This document shows, one piece after another, positions 13,125 to 26,700 of a DNA stretch of 64,000 nucleotides (positions are counted from its first letter, which is position 1; each line of letters starts with the position of its first letter). Below the pieces are notes generated by a model. It ran no database searches. It was not told where the DNA came from and was given only the letters and a program-made list of their open reading frames with translations. This DNA is from Xiphias gladius. Lineage: Eukaryota; Chordata; Actinopteri; Istiophoriformes; Xiphiidae. The DNA lies in assembly GCF_016859285.1 (NCBI RefSeq), contig NC_053402.1, forward strand, positions 9,228,031 to 9,292,030, written 5' to 3'. The translations under genes were made by a program, and so were the position numbers.

Positions 13125-13470
13125 GAGCTCTCTGAAGCTCAGTGCTGCTTTGAGCTAGATGCTAACATCAGCATGCTAACATGATCACAGTGATATTGCT
13201 AACATGCCAATGTTCATCAAGGATAATTTTTAGCTTGGTCACCATCTTAGTTTAGTATGTTAGCATGCTAATATTTGCTATTTAGCATTAAACATAAAAT
13301 ACGGCTTAGGCTGACAGGCTTAACATTAGCCCTGTGTATTTGGTTATACATTTAGTCATTAGGACTCATAATGTGAGGAACACAAATCTCTGTACAAAAC
13401 TTTGTAGCAGGCCACCTGATGGTTAATGGTAGATCGCTTGACGTTGCCATCCACAGAACTGCACCACTAG
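13125..13470 (+). repeat. interspersed teleost repeat, family B, copy 2
   Basis: It contains 'tttgagctagatgctaacatc', 'gcatgctaacatgatcacagtg', 'atattgctaacatg', 'accatcttagtttag' and 'tgttagcatgctaatatttgc' in the order shared with the other family-B copies, followed by 'tagcattaaacataaaata'. This is the best preserved of the three copies. Confidence 0.6.
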
Positions 13471-15369
13471 CATGGCTAAAATAAGATTCAAAGTAAGATT
13501 AATAGCAGGGCCACTTTAGTGGATTGCATTGGGTCAAACAGGTATTAAATGTACATTAATACTGGTAATTTAGGGTAAATTATATTACCAACGTGGTTAG
13601 TTAGTAGCAAGAGCACTATCATGATAGCTTTCTCCTCTGTTACATCTTTTCCCACTGGACTAATTGATGTTCTCTGACACTGCACATTGTCCTTTAATCA
13701 GAGATTATTTCTAACCTCAGAGTGCCTCATGTCCAAACAAATAAAGCATCCTCATGGCTAACACTCCAGTGTGCACTTCTCTGATGCATTGAAGTGGAGG
13801 CTCCAGTGTCACATCTTTTCACATGGTCTAAAATTTGTAGTGACACCCCTTGTTACAGGTTTCATGAGTGCAAAGAGATTTCTCTCACAGCCTCCACATC
13901 AGTGAGCAAATGGTGTGTGTACTTCAGGTCATGTGAACACTTAAAATTAAGCACAGGTTAGTTTTATTTGTTTTTTATTTTGTTTGAGGAACTAATTTAA
14001 ATTCATCAAAAGGATACCAATAATTGTGTCAAGCATACATTTTATGTCTGTGTTTTTTATTTCACTGAATGAAAGCGTTTGTTTTTTTTTTGTTGTTGTT
14101 GTTCTTCAGTAACTTTGTACATTTGATTAAATATTCTGATTATACAAAATTGGTTAATTTGCATTTATTTCTGAAGATATTCTAAATTCTGTATATAAAA
14201 TTCAGGGGTGCCAGTAATTACAATAATTACAATTAGTATATGGTTTGAGTATAATTATAAAAATAATATAATAATAAAAAGAGATGCAAAGTGCAGCAAT
14301 ATTTTTCTATACCAAACAAGAAACATTAAGGAGGACTGCATATAACCATTAAAGGATCCAAACAGTGGAAGTCCAGATTAAAGAACTGTAAGAAACATAC
14401 TCTATAAGAGAAAATAGTACATTAAGAACAGTCGAAGCAACACTAAATACTACATCATTTTCAGTCCTAATCAGAATTTTAAAATGTTCAAAATAAGACC
14501 AAATTCCCAGAGGACTTTTAAATATATATTGTGATATGCTTGAGTCTGTGGTCCAAGAGTGCTTGGGGTGTCAGTCCCCATTATTATAATAAACATTAAA
14601 CCACTGTGTTGGTGGCTAAAATTAAAAATTAAAAAAAATATATCCCTGGGGCATATTGTTCTTTCCAGACAGACACAACCATGTTTCAACTGAAATTACT
14701 ACCATAACAGTGGCGTATTACTTCAGTAGCCAAAATATATATACTGCATGGTTAATACTGCTCTGAGCTAGTGCCATCAAGTGGAAAATGTGAGTAATGC
14801 AAAATTATAAACTGGTATTGCTGCTACGGAGAAATTTAAAGCTTCCAGGCTTGTTCTAATTTTAGTAAGCTATATCACAGTCTGAATCAAAACTGCTTCT
14901 GCTCTGCCAAAATGACTGAAGCTGTCTTGATGCGGCGCCCAGGAGTTCCATTTCCATAAATGTGAAGATAGTATTTGGTAAAAAGGAGGGCCAAGTGAGT
15001 AGAAAGACATTTCATGTGATCGATATAAAATCAGGTCTTGTTGTTGCAATAGCCAACATGTCATTTAATACCTATTCAACCCTCAGGTGTAATTATTGTT
15101 ACTCTCTCTGTTATCTCTTGCTCTTGTCTCTCTTTCTTAACCTCCTTTCCTCCTCTCTATCCATCATCACTGTCTCTTTCTCTGTCTTCCACCCTCCCTC
15201 TTTGCTTCTCAGGCAGAGTCCACAGGCACCAGATCAGGTCCCTGTAGAGCCTCCACAGTTCTGTGACTACAGACTTCTCCTAATTAGGGACAACATGGGT
15301 TTGCAGTCCCAACTCAACTGTAACAATGGCTCTATAGTGGATACGACCGTAGATCGATCTAGCTGTGGA

Positions 15370-15450
15370 AGTGTGTGTGTGTGTGTGTGTTTGCGTGTGT
15401 GTGTGTGTGTGTTTGCGCGTGTGTTTGTGTGTGTTAATGTGTGTGTGATA
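15370..15450. repeat. imperfect (GT)n microsatellite
   Basis: GT units interrupted by 'ttgc' and 'gcgc'. It produces a false Cys/Val-rich end to an otherwise unsupported open frame. Confidence 0.85.
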
Positions 15451-16039
15451 TTTCAAACTATTATAGACATCTTAGGTGGTTACAAATACAATGTAATTTG
15501 TTATAAGAGATAATGAAAGGTCTATGTAAGAACTAATGCTTTTAACTTGTACCTCCAGCCTTTGCTTTTTAAAAAATATCTGAAGAAATTACTTTTTATG
15601 GTTGTGATGCTTCTATCATTGTCGTATCAAACCAGGCCATATAACTGAATAATTGTTTTACATTTTAACATTTTTTATTGACCTTATTGATTTTGTTTCA
15701 TCCTTTTTTTTCAGCTTATTCTTGGACTTAGGCCAGGGTGCCAATCAGAGCAAGAAGAATACAGCTTTCATTTTCATTTTCAGCTTTGTAATTGATTATT
15801 TTACATTAAAAAATTAATCTGAATAGATGTTGTCCGCTGGATTTCAGAAAATCATAAAAGTCAGTTTTTCACAAGACATGTCAGGATATAGCAATTTATT
15901 CATTATCATAAGTTGAAGACTGCAAATTGAGATGTCGTCAACATTGTGACCTGATGTCGATTCAGTTTCCATTTTGGCTATATATTTCAACCCTGACCAT
16001 GTCTAGGTTTAGTCGTTGTTTCAACATTTTTTCAACATC

Positions 16040-16350
16040 GAAATGTTTACTGCGATCCAGCAGTCAGTTAGCTAAGCCTAACATTAAGACTCGAAACAGG
16101 GAGAAACATCTAAGCTGGCTCTGTTCAAAGGTAACAAATCCACCTACCAGCACCTCTCAAATTCAATAATTAACACATTATATCTTGTTCAAGGCGAAAA
16201 ACAAGGCATAAAAAACTTTGGATATAGCCTAGGCTAGCTGTTTCCCCCTATTCCAAGTCCATTTTATGCTAAGCTAAGCTAGTCAGCTGGTGGCTCTAGC
16301 TTCTCTCTCTGCAAGAAAGCAAAAATGTCAAACTATTACTTCAAATGATC
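16040..16350 (+). repeat. interspersed teleost repeat, family C, copy 2
   Basis: It shares with the copy at 44,290-44,890 the blocks 'ctggctctgttcaaaggtaac', 'cacctaccagcacctct', 'attaacacattatat', 'tttatgctaagctaagctag' and 'cagctggtggctctagctt', in the same order and orientation. It is a common percomorph repeat (recalled). Confidence 0.6.
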
Positions 16351-17139
16351 TTATGATGATCAAAAGTCTGGGTTGCTTTAAGTTGTAAATAGTTCAGGAG
16401 AAGAGAAACAGATAAGTAATCGTGTGCACACACACAGGAAGATACACATGGACTCACCAACACACAGACAATATGGACAGATGGGACAACCCAAGGGCAT
16501 TCCAGGAAACAGCTGCAAATGGTGACTGATGCTGCAGAAGGTCTCGAGGCCAGTTCACATCTCTATATATACTTCTATGTATTTATGCAAGGACATGGCA
16601 GTTATCCTGGCCTTGGCTTGACATAGACAAGGAGCTAATAGCAGCTGTTGACCCAACTGATTCCAAAACAGTGATCTGGCCAGCTGGTTGGCCGTTCCCC
16701 AGCTGGTTGCCTGTGGTGGGAGCTGACAAGTTAGAGGAGGGAAATAAAGGAAGTGAGGTAAAGGTGGTCTGAAGGAATAGATAGACAAGACAAACAGTAT
16801 CAGAGTGGGACAAAGTAAAAGCAAGAATGTCACGACCTAATTATTTTTGCTTTCTTTGCAACTTTGTGTCAAACATTGAAATGGGCTTTCATTTAAGCCT
16901 TAAGCCAACACCAGAGTTTAATATGTTTCTGCATGAGATAAAAACAGAGTAGGAGCAACTCATACATAACTCAGAAATGAATAATCTGGCTGTGAGTGTG
17001 TTTGCGTGCATTTGAGCGTTTGACAAAATAAAAAAACGTGATATACAAAAACATAGTGACATGCATTAACTCTTGTGTTTTAGATGCTTTTACTTCGCAT
17101 GAGTGCATTTCTAAAGTTACCTTAAAAAACTCAATGGAG

Positions 17140-17600
17140 AAAGCAAAATGGATGATGGAAAATGATAGAGGTTAACAAACAAGGTCAAAAAAGTCAGAGG
17201 AGGAAACGAGGAGAGAAATGAGAGGAGGCTTGGAAAGCGGAGGAGGTGCAGCCAAGAAAAAACTCCCTGGGTAATAAAGCATTTTGAGAAAGAACAAATA
17301 AGGAAGGCATGATGAAAAGGAAGGAAAAAGGGGTGCAAAATGAGGAAAGAAAGAGCATTGGAAGGAGATCGAGGTCTGGGGAGATACTGGTGAGAAATGA
17401 ATGAATAGAGAAAGAGAAGGTAAGCATGTTTTTAGTGGTAGAGGTTTGCAAAAAATAGGTAAAGGGAGGAAAAAGATAGGAGAAGATAAAGAGAGAGATT
17501 GAGGTGGGAAGGTTAAAATAAAATACAGACATTGATGGTAGAAAGAAGGGAAGAGGGGTGAGGGAAAAAAGGGAGGAGAGTTAAAGGGTGAAAAGAAGGG
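17140..17600. repeat. purine-rich (GA-type) strand-asymmetric tract
   Basis: About 450 bases in which the plus strand is mostly A/G ('ggagaagataaagagagag' style). The complementary strand gives a 183-residue Ser/Pro/Phe-rich open frame that is a composition artefact. There is no exact period. Confidence 0.6.
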
Positions 17601-18395
17601 TATCCTCTTTACGTACATGCTAAAAGAGGCCGCTGTGACATATGGGCAGTCATTCAAATTGACACCTACAGCAGAGATGACAGCATGTCTGAGCAACCAT
17701 GACTGGACAAGTATAATCATCACACTTACTGATGTGGCTTACAACATTTAGCCAGACTCCTATGAGACTGAACTTAATTAAATGTGGAGACAACTGTCGT
17801 CCCAACACAAGAGAGTATCTGCGATTGCGAGCGATACAGATTTTAACAGATTATTTTAGCATCAGCCACGTTTATTCTGTTCCAATGAACAGAGAATCGG
17901 GTTCAGTCTTGAACACTTTATTGTGGTTTAGCTGCTTGAAATAGTTTGACTGGTTTTGTTGCTTGATGTTGGTTTATGTCAAAAGAGATTTGAGAATCAG
18001 GACCGTCTCTTTTGCCGTACGAGCTTTTGCAGTGCAAATGTGCAGATTCATACATGAGGTTTGGGATTGTCTTCCTACAAAACACCAAATGCAGGAAATG
18101 TGACAAACTGTAGATTTTCAGTTAGTCAAAACTAAGAACCTGACATTGCCTACTGTGCACTGCATACATTAATTACTCCTTGCTCAAAGTGGCAGGGTAA
18201 CCTTCAAAAATAGTACATGAATCCCTTAATTATGCATTATCAGCACTAAATGAAACATTAAGCCGGGGGATGTAGTTCTCCCAGCAAAACCTTCAGGAGA
18301 GCTTGGGAAAATGCAGCTTTTAAACACTTACCTGTTAAAAGCATCCCTCTTTGATCTGTCTCTCACCTTCCCTCACACCCACAGACACAGACATC

Positions 18396-18428
18396 AACAC
18401 ACAAACACACACACACACACACACACAA
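18396..18428. repeat. (CA)n microsatellite
   Basis: A run of about 14 CA units with an 'aaac' flank. Confidence 0.85.
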
Positions 18429-18819
18429 ACAGACACGCACACTTTGAGCACACGGTTACGTAGCAAATCAGGACCTCTCAATGGAACTGCAGCTGCTGTT
18501 AAATCAGCTTCACCATTCACTTGCGGTCTCATAATCCATTTGGTTTAGTGTGGTAAACTGACACTATTTTCCCTGTCACTCAAGCTGTTTACAATTTTTC
18601 TCGCTCACATTATAAAAATTTTTTAAAGCTTCTTTAACCAATATGTATGCCAAACTTAGAACATGGCTAACTGAATGGCAATCTTGGTCTGTTGCTGTGT
18701 TGGTCTGTCCACCACTTGGGTCCAGACTGAAATATCTCAACAGGTCAACATATTGACTTGTCCAGGGCTTTGGTTTATGACCAAATACCTGCAAAATAAT
18801 GACATACAGACAAAATTAG

Positions 18820-19060
18820 TGACAAGCTGGTGAACATGGTGGAGCATTTAGCAGCTAAAGAGCCAGATATTTTTCTCAGGTGTTGGTGGAGACCAAAACA
18901 GAGCGAGAAGGAGCATGAATATTGGACTCAGACGTGTCGTCTGTAATAAAACGTGAATGCTAATGCTAATGTTACTCTGTATCTGCTGGATGTGTAAATA
19001 GGCGAGTGTTTGCTAACACATCCACAATATCAACTTTATAAAAATTTTAATATTATGGTT
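18820..19060 (+). repeat. interspersed teleost repeat, family A, copy 2
   Basis: It contains 'ggtggagcatttagcagct', 'aagagccagatatttttctc', 'gttggtggagaccaaaacag', 'gaatattggactcag', 'ctgctggatgtgtaaatag' and 'tgtttgctaaca'. It matches copy 1 at 250-480 and, weakly, 49,900-50,110. Confidence 0.55.
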
Positions 19061-22000
19061 ATAACAATTACATAATGTAATGCATATCGCTGATAATTTT
19101 TAAGTCAAATTTTTACATATTTTAATAACCAGACTATATTTCTACCAATCCAAAATGTAGTTATTTTTAAGGACAAATTAGCTAAACCATCCGTCACTAG
19201 GCTTCAACTTTCGTCAACCTTCTTTACATTTTTATAATCTCAGTGGTAATAGTAAAATGCACTTTACACCACAGCCCATAGTAGGAGAAGCCAAGTCACC
19301 CCTATGTGTCATGGAAGGATTTGACACCACAGCAGGAGGGTCGGTGTGACACACTGGGTTTTGACACAGAGGTACTGCCATGAAGAACTTTGGCCCAGGC
19401 TGACAGTACCCTTGAAGTTGGAGAGAAGGTTAATGTTTGTCAAACGTCACATGGACATTCATAACTCTGCTACTAACCGAGCTGATTCAGCTCCTGACCC
19501 ATGGGTAGCAAGGACAGGGTAGGTCTGTGTGCATTATTATCATCCACTTTCTCTTAGGAGGGGTGCTGATGTAAAGGCCATGGACCAATTCTGCTTCACA
19601 TCTGTTTGCGCAACAGTTTTGCTGCACAGTGAGACATAGGCCATCTGGAAAACTGATACCTTCTTTGACATCATGATTGATACCACAGAGTTTAGTAGCA
19701 CAGACGAGACCTGGTATATTTTTGTGATGAATGTCAAATGACTGGCCTGAACAAAAATGAGGAACTTTAATTACTGTTGTGAACTCGTTGCCAAATGTAA
19801 AATCTATTTATCCATATTAGAAGAAGTTGGTTTTGAATTGTGCCAAGGGGAAACACTGGGAGATTTAGGGCCACACAACACTGCAAAAAATCATGGAAAC
19901 ACCTTTCCATAATGCTTTTACATTTTCCTTCATCACTCATTAATTTGGTTGTTTGTCAGTATTAAACCAGTTGATAGTATTATTTTCCATTTTTATTTTC
20001 AGTACATTTCCTTTTATTATTAACCTTTTGCTTTTCCCTGAGAAGACCTGGTTTTTGTTGACCACTCACTTCCCTCAAAACACACACACTCCCAATTGGG
20101 GGTTGTTGCCACATCATTTTTTGCTGGTTATTGTCTTGCTTATTGGGTGTTGATAGCTATTTATGAATATAGGTAGGGATACAGCAGTATTGATTCACTT
20201 CTTGGTTAAAATTTTATGGTTTGTAAGGGCAAGCTTCTGATCATAATCCATCTCTTGTCTTGAAGATGCATCTGTAGCTAGAGACAGAGCAACACTGTCT
20301 CTTTGTGGACACTTACAGAACTGCAGTAAGGCATCGGGAGCGCAGGAGGAATATTAGAACAGTTGACATGCTCATTTCAAGTTGACCAGTCACAATATTA
20401 GAACTATGACACACCTGGACATTTAAAAAGCTGATTTACCACCTAGAGAGAGTGATTACAATAAAAAGTTCTTGCAGCGGGAGACTTACTGGATTTACTC
20501 CGTGAATACCTTGTCCCCTCATAGTTTTCAAGAGGACTTTGCCTTTCTTGTACACATATCCTAATATTATAGCCTATACATTCATTTCTAGTGCATCTGA
20601 CAGAGACATATTTTTTCCAGTTTTCGTTTTTTCCGATTCCCCCTAGGATCTATATGTATGTATGGAAAAACAACCTGTATATAAAGAATATTTGTGATAT
20701 TCCACTTAATATCTTAATATAATCAGTTTATGATAGTTATGAAGATTTGACTCTTGTTGCCCCCACTGTCTTGTGAACCTATGGCACCCACCTTATTACT
20801 AAAGTTATATTTTTATTATATCTTTTGTGACATTGGAAGTTTGTGCAAGGTTATGCATGTGAATTTTCCTTGTATGTCACATTAATTTTTTTTCTTGCAC
20901 TAATTGGTTTTTACAGTTAAATCATCAAAGTCTCCACCAAGACTTAAACATATCACACATATGCAGTATTTTGAAACTGTTAAGTCCTTGAAATGTAATT
21001 CCATAAACATATGTATCCAGCCAGAAACTATTTAAAATGGTCAAGAATACACCAGAGAGTCACAAATTTGCAGTCAATGGTTTTATGTATAGGTCGAATT
21101 ACAAAAACAATTACACAAACAATATGCATAAGCATATCTACCATAGTTAGATTACTCAAATAGGGAATAATATCCATAAATATATCTGTTGCAATTTCAC
21201 ATTACAGGTAGCAGCCAGCAACAACACACATTACAGCAACAAAGGGTGACTTGTGCAGTAATACATTTCAGTGGTCTGGTTAGCAGGTCAGTTAGTTGGT
21301 TAGCAGAAGGCAAAATAACGTAACCCAGATTCACCTGAGCTTTCTAGCCTCTTAAAGGGGGATTCAGTTTCATATATTAGTCTTTAAAAGTAGCCAAATA
21401 TTTAGAAATGTCTGGTTAAACCTTTAGTGGTGACTGCTTGGAAGGTAAGTGTGTGTAAGGTTTATTTATTGCAGGAGAACATGATGAAGGTTAATGCTGG
21501 TTTAATCACTCTTTGAGGCCTCTTGTCTTTCTTTTCCTTCACTCTGTTTATGTAAGCAGGGAAAGGATCATGAGGTTCAGTGTGGTTCTTGTTTGTAACA
21601 TTATCTTAAATCAGATAAACCCTAAAACATTCCATCTACTGTGCGTATTATCTTGAAATTAGACAGCTATGTGTTCTTTCTGATGGCAGAGTGCAGTGGA
21701 TAATGCACTGAGGTTATAGGCTGTGAGTTACAGTACTGGATCCAGATGTTGTTCAATCTGGAATGTTTACAACTGCTTATGTTTTAAACAGTTAGGAATT
21801 TAATTCATTATATGCAATGAATGATGAATATTAGTGAGTTTTATTTACAACTTTTACCTAATTAGTGTACTTTGAGATTTTGAAGGTTTCTGGACCATCA
21901 TACATTAAACTAACCATCTGATAATTAATGCAGACGGTGTAAGAATATACCACCTGTGTTCTACTATAACCATGCCAACCCCCAACGGTGGGACCGGAAC

Positions 22001-23663
22001 TAAGCGGAGGGAAATGAAGGCACAGAGGTGTATTATCAAACACACTCTGGTGGTTGTTAAAGGACTCAAGCAGGTTGTTAATAAGTCTACAGTGCAGGAC
22101 CTTGCCCTGCATATCGTCACCTCTACATTAAAAATATCTGTGGATGTGCATTTGTTTAGAATTACCTACATGGCAACTGGAACACATGTATTTTAAAAAG
22201 AAATTAAAGAACAGGTGTATCTGTTATCAGCATCTCCCTCTGGAGCTGGTTAAACAGGCCAAGAGGCACAACTTATGTGATATAACTGGGCTGTGGTGCA
22301 GTTCACTTTTAATTATATCGGAGAGTTGATTTAATATAAAAAACCCTACATTCTTGGTTATATCTGACCAAGAAAACTGTTATTTTCACAACAGTTTCAT
22401 AACAGAGTTATTTTCATTAGTCTTTAAAAAATTGGATCAGGATTGTCCCCAGGAAATGATTTTATAGCACTTTGGAACTTAATCTTCTGTTTTCTCTTCT
22501 AATAAACTCTGCCATTAACAAATGACATCCAGGGTTTACTTTTGTATACAGCAAAATAACTGGATTTATAGTGAACTGAACCCTATCCTGCTATAAAGAT
22601 GTACACTGAACAAAGTTTATGTAATCTCTAATATAAGTTTATAACCTCTGAGCTTGTTAGGCATCAATCACCTGCTCTATGTCATTTCACATATTCTCCG
22701 ACAAATGGAATGATAATATAAAAGGTAGAGTAAGTAGGTGAGCACAAAGGAGCTTAATTCGATTGCTGATGGGAAATTAAGTACAGGCTACAAAATAACA
22801 AAAAGTGGAACAAAACATAAAAGTGCAAAATTAAAATCTGATTGATATTAAAAGATTCAACCATCCTTTTCTTATTTTCCATCCAACTGCATCCTTTGAA
22901 TTGAATATATTAAAACATACCTACGCAAAAGTGTACACAAAGATTAATTCCATTGAAGCCAACAGCAGATGATTCTCACTGCAGAAACCATGTGTGAAAC
23001 CTGATATGTTGGGAACTAAAATCCTTATAGAAGGACTACACTGAAGAACTAAAATCGTTCTTTAAAAAAACGTGGCAATACCAAAATGGGAAAAAACTAC
23101 AAAAAAAAAAACTACGAAAAAAAAAAAAAAAATAGATTATATAATTATTTAGCTTTATGCACTAATGTGCTAAGAGGTATTTTAATGTTGTAGGAGCCTT
23201 AATTACAACTATCAGATGTGCAATATTTCCATGTTGTGGAGTAAAAGTATGTAATCTTGCAAAATGTTGCAAAATTCTCAATAAAATACCTGGCAAAATG
23301 TACTTTGCTATCATTCGCTTTTAAAAAACCACAGATGTATCTGTGTCTGACGAGGCGACATTCATCAAACTCGACTTTCAGTGTAGGAAACTAAATGTTG
23401 ATGTCAGACTATGCAGGTATACTGAAAAATTCTATCCATTTTTTTTTTTTACTGTCCAACTGCCTCTCAGTACATTGCATGTGATGTCAACTGACCAAGA
23501 CACCATTAAATGTCTTAAAGTGGGCAGTGAGTTGCCACTAATTACTATCCACCAACCAACTAGATTTAAAAAGGAGGAAATTATATTTAAATGATGAATT
23601 TTAAGGATTTACTTGTCATCTAGCAGTTATAGTTTGCCAAACTGCAATTACCTTCATTTCTAG

Positions 23664-23669
23664 TTTATT
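23664..23669 (-). terminator. desi1: candidate desi1 polyadenylation signal
   Basis: The minus strand reads AATAAA about 90 bases after the desi1 stop codon. Other signals further downstream cannot be excluded, so the 3' UTR length is uncertain. Confidence 0.4.
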
Positions 23670-23758
23670 TACAGAAAGAAAGAAAGTTTGAGACTTCTTA
23701 GTGACTGACTACAATGGAAGCAAACTTGAGAACACTCTGACTCTGCTGCTCTCTCAGG

Positions 23759-26700
23759 TTAGATGTTTCTTCCCCCGTTTATGACGTTACCTCCGGGAGG
23801 GGCGATGTGGATAGAGTCCAGAATGGGCCGCAGTATCTGGCCGAACGGTCTGGAGATGGAAGAAAGATATTTGATTTGATATTTTTAAACTGGATCATAA
23901 TGCAAATATTGCAAATTTTTTGGTCCTCACCCATAAATTTAAACGATAATCATACGTTACTGCATATTAACAGACCGTATTTGTTTTTATTTTCCAGTGG
24001 GGTTAACAAAGTGTTTCTATATAAGGTATTTTACACTTAAGAAATGCAATATGCAGTGGCTTCTGCAGTGAATTTTAGTCACAATTGTATAACTGTTCTT
24101 TTAAGCTTTTGCCATTAAAAATAATTGAGGAACCCATTGCATTTAAGGCTGCTTTTCAACACCATCCTCCACTCTGAGCATCTGTATAGAAAGTTAGCAT
24201 TTGTGAGGCAAACTTGTCAAGGAGATTAGTTTTGTTTTTAATTTCAATCAACTTGAAATTAGTTTCTGTTGCTAGAAACCAGAAACAATAAGGCAGGCTG
24301 CTACACTGGTATGATGAAAAAATGAAATTTCAGAATATACTTCAAACATGTTCATTTGTGTTAAAAACAGGTTAGAATATTATTACAGCCAATTTTGTTC
24401 CTTTTAAGAAAAAAAAGTACTCCATTAATGACTAAAATTACTCAAAAAGCAGATTTTGTGCACTCCACGATGCATTGTATTTTATAAATGATCTTATGTT
24501 CTGAATTTCAAATCTTAGTCTGCAAAATAACTAGTAACTCTGTGTTAAATAATGTAGTGGAGTAAAAAGTAACATATTTCCCCCTGAAATGTAGCGAAGT
24601 AGAAATATTAAGTAGCAGAAAAATGAAATGCTCAAGTACAAGTATCTCAATATTGTACTTGAGTACAATACTTGAATAAATGTACTTAGTTACTATCCAC
24701 CACTGGTCCTAAGGAAGGCTAAATAATATTTTATGCTTAATGCAGGTACTTGTATTTCTAGGGCACTTGTTACCCTTTATGCATCCATTGTAACTGCCAT
24801 TTTTGCGAGGGCAACTAGTGCTGCCTGTTCCCCCTCAAATGTAGCTGAGTCACACTGAATTTGCAGTAGAACTTGTGACTCCCATATGACTCACCATGTG
24901 ATGGCTAAAAAGAGATCAAAGTGAGCCCTAAAAACTAGTCCAAATAAAACTCCTCAGAGGGCCACATCACGTTAACTTTTTGGTTCACTGGCAGGGTTTG
25001 AAATTTTCTGTATCACAAAGTTTAACTTCAGTCAAGTTGAAATGACAGGATTTTTAAAAAGACATGTTTTATAATTTACCCATATGTTACATAATTTAGT
25101 TAGTTGATCGTTTTCGGCAGAGAGCACTGTGTGAGCGTAAATCGTGGGCAGCTCAGGGACTGAGGTTTACACTCACGTGGAGAGGACTTCGGATGGAAGG
25201 TCAGTGATATAGGAGGGGATGGGCCTGCCTGTCAGGAACTGAGCCACCTCGTTGGTGAAGGTGTTGCAGTTGTGCTCAAACAGGCGATATCTGTCACCTC
25301 TGAACCAGGAAGGAACGGAAGGGGGTTTATTAACCAGAGCTTTCATGCATTGTGACTAGTTAGTAACAAGTATAAAATCCTATTTACTTAACATATGAAT
25401 AACTAATAACTTTTCTATATTAAAGAAAGAGGAAATTTGGTGTGAAGAGGAGATGAAGAACAGTCACTCAACCTGTATGTGCTTTCTCCCAGGGAAGAGA
25501 GGTAATCCATGAAGATCTCCTCAGACACTTCGGTCTCACCCAGCTCCACTACTGTGTCTGGAGGTCCCAGCATTGTCCCACCCTGACAAACACAAAGCAC
25601 ACACTAGGAAAATGTATCACAAAACTGACACATTATGCGAGAGCTATTGAAGAAAGTAACCAAATCAGTGATGTTTGATTGATCCGAGAGTTACTGTCTG
25701 TGACAACGAAAATTCAGAAGTCTGAGGATCAACTGACCTTGATCCTCAGTGACTGATTTGTATCACATTAATCTACCCCCCCCCATGGGATCATGTACTA
25801 CAATCAAGTAGCTTCCGGGGGGGGGGGGGGATCCCCAAGTCATAAATCCACAATTTACAAAAAACAGAAAATTCTAGGCCCATTTTCCCCCTCATTTTTG
25901 TGGATGTTAGCTAAAAGCCAGATTACATCACATTCAGAGAAGATACTTGCAAAACAGCTAGCTTGGTGTTTGATAGCAGAACAATGTTCAGCTGTTGCAA
26001 ACATTGGGTTTTATCAGTCCCTCTAAAATACAGAGCAAGGGTGTCTTTCTAGAGCTGTCATTTTGCACAATCATGTAGGAATAAATTAATCTCATAAGAA
26101 GCTAATATATCAGTTTCTCTACCACCTTTTTTTTCTGTCTGGACTTTTTTTAGCAGCCATCATTATTAATGTTAAAGGATGAGGCTGGCAACATTCTATA
26201 TTTTTTTCTATTTTTCTATCTTGTTCATTTTATACTCTATATTTTCTTATTGTCCTTTAAAAGACCAAAACCAACAACCAACATTTATCCCACTAACAAG
26301 TATTTCCTGTGTAACCAAAGTCTAGTAGAGCTTATTCCTCTGTGCCATAGACCTGCAATGTCATCCAAAACTATTAAAATCACATCAGTGAGCCACATTG
26401 TTGCACTAGGTGATGTGTTCCTTCACTACAGTGATCATGGATGCTGTAATTTATTTTGAGTTGCTCCTACATTCACCTTCCTGCTGCCATAAACAATACC
26501 AAGAGCAACAAATGTGTATTAATCTGCAGTTGAAAATAGTTCACGACATATAGACTATTTACTGTTGTTTGAGTAACATTTGATAAAAAACTACACTGCC
26601 CAGGTGGTTAGAAAATCACTAAGCTATTTTAAAAGATGAACATACAGTATGTGCTTGTGATACGGACAGAGTAGGGAAGTCAAAGTATTGATATACAGAG

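Noticed and set aside
14962..15513. 183-codon open frame on the plus strand
   Set aside because: It is Leu/Ser-rich from a pyrimidine tract and ends in GT-repeat Cys/Val; no domain is visible.
17172..17723. 183-codon open frame on the minus strand
   Set aside because: It is the pyrimidine strand of a GA-rich tract; the Ser/Pro/Phe composition is an artefact.
21858..22196. Overlapping open frames on both strands with a slightly protein-like plus-strand reading (MPTPNGGTGTKRREMK...)
   Set aside because: The length is short, I recognise no family, and there are no flanking splice sites that I trust.
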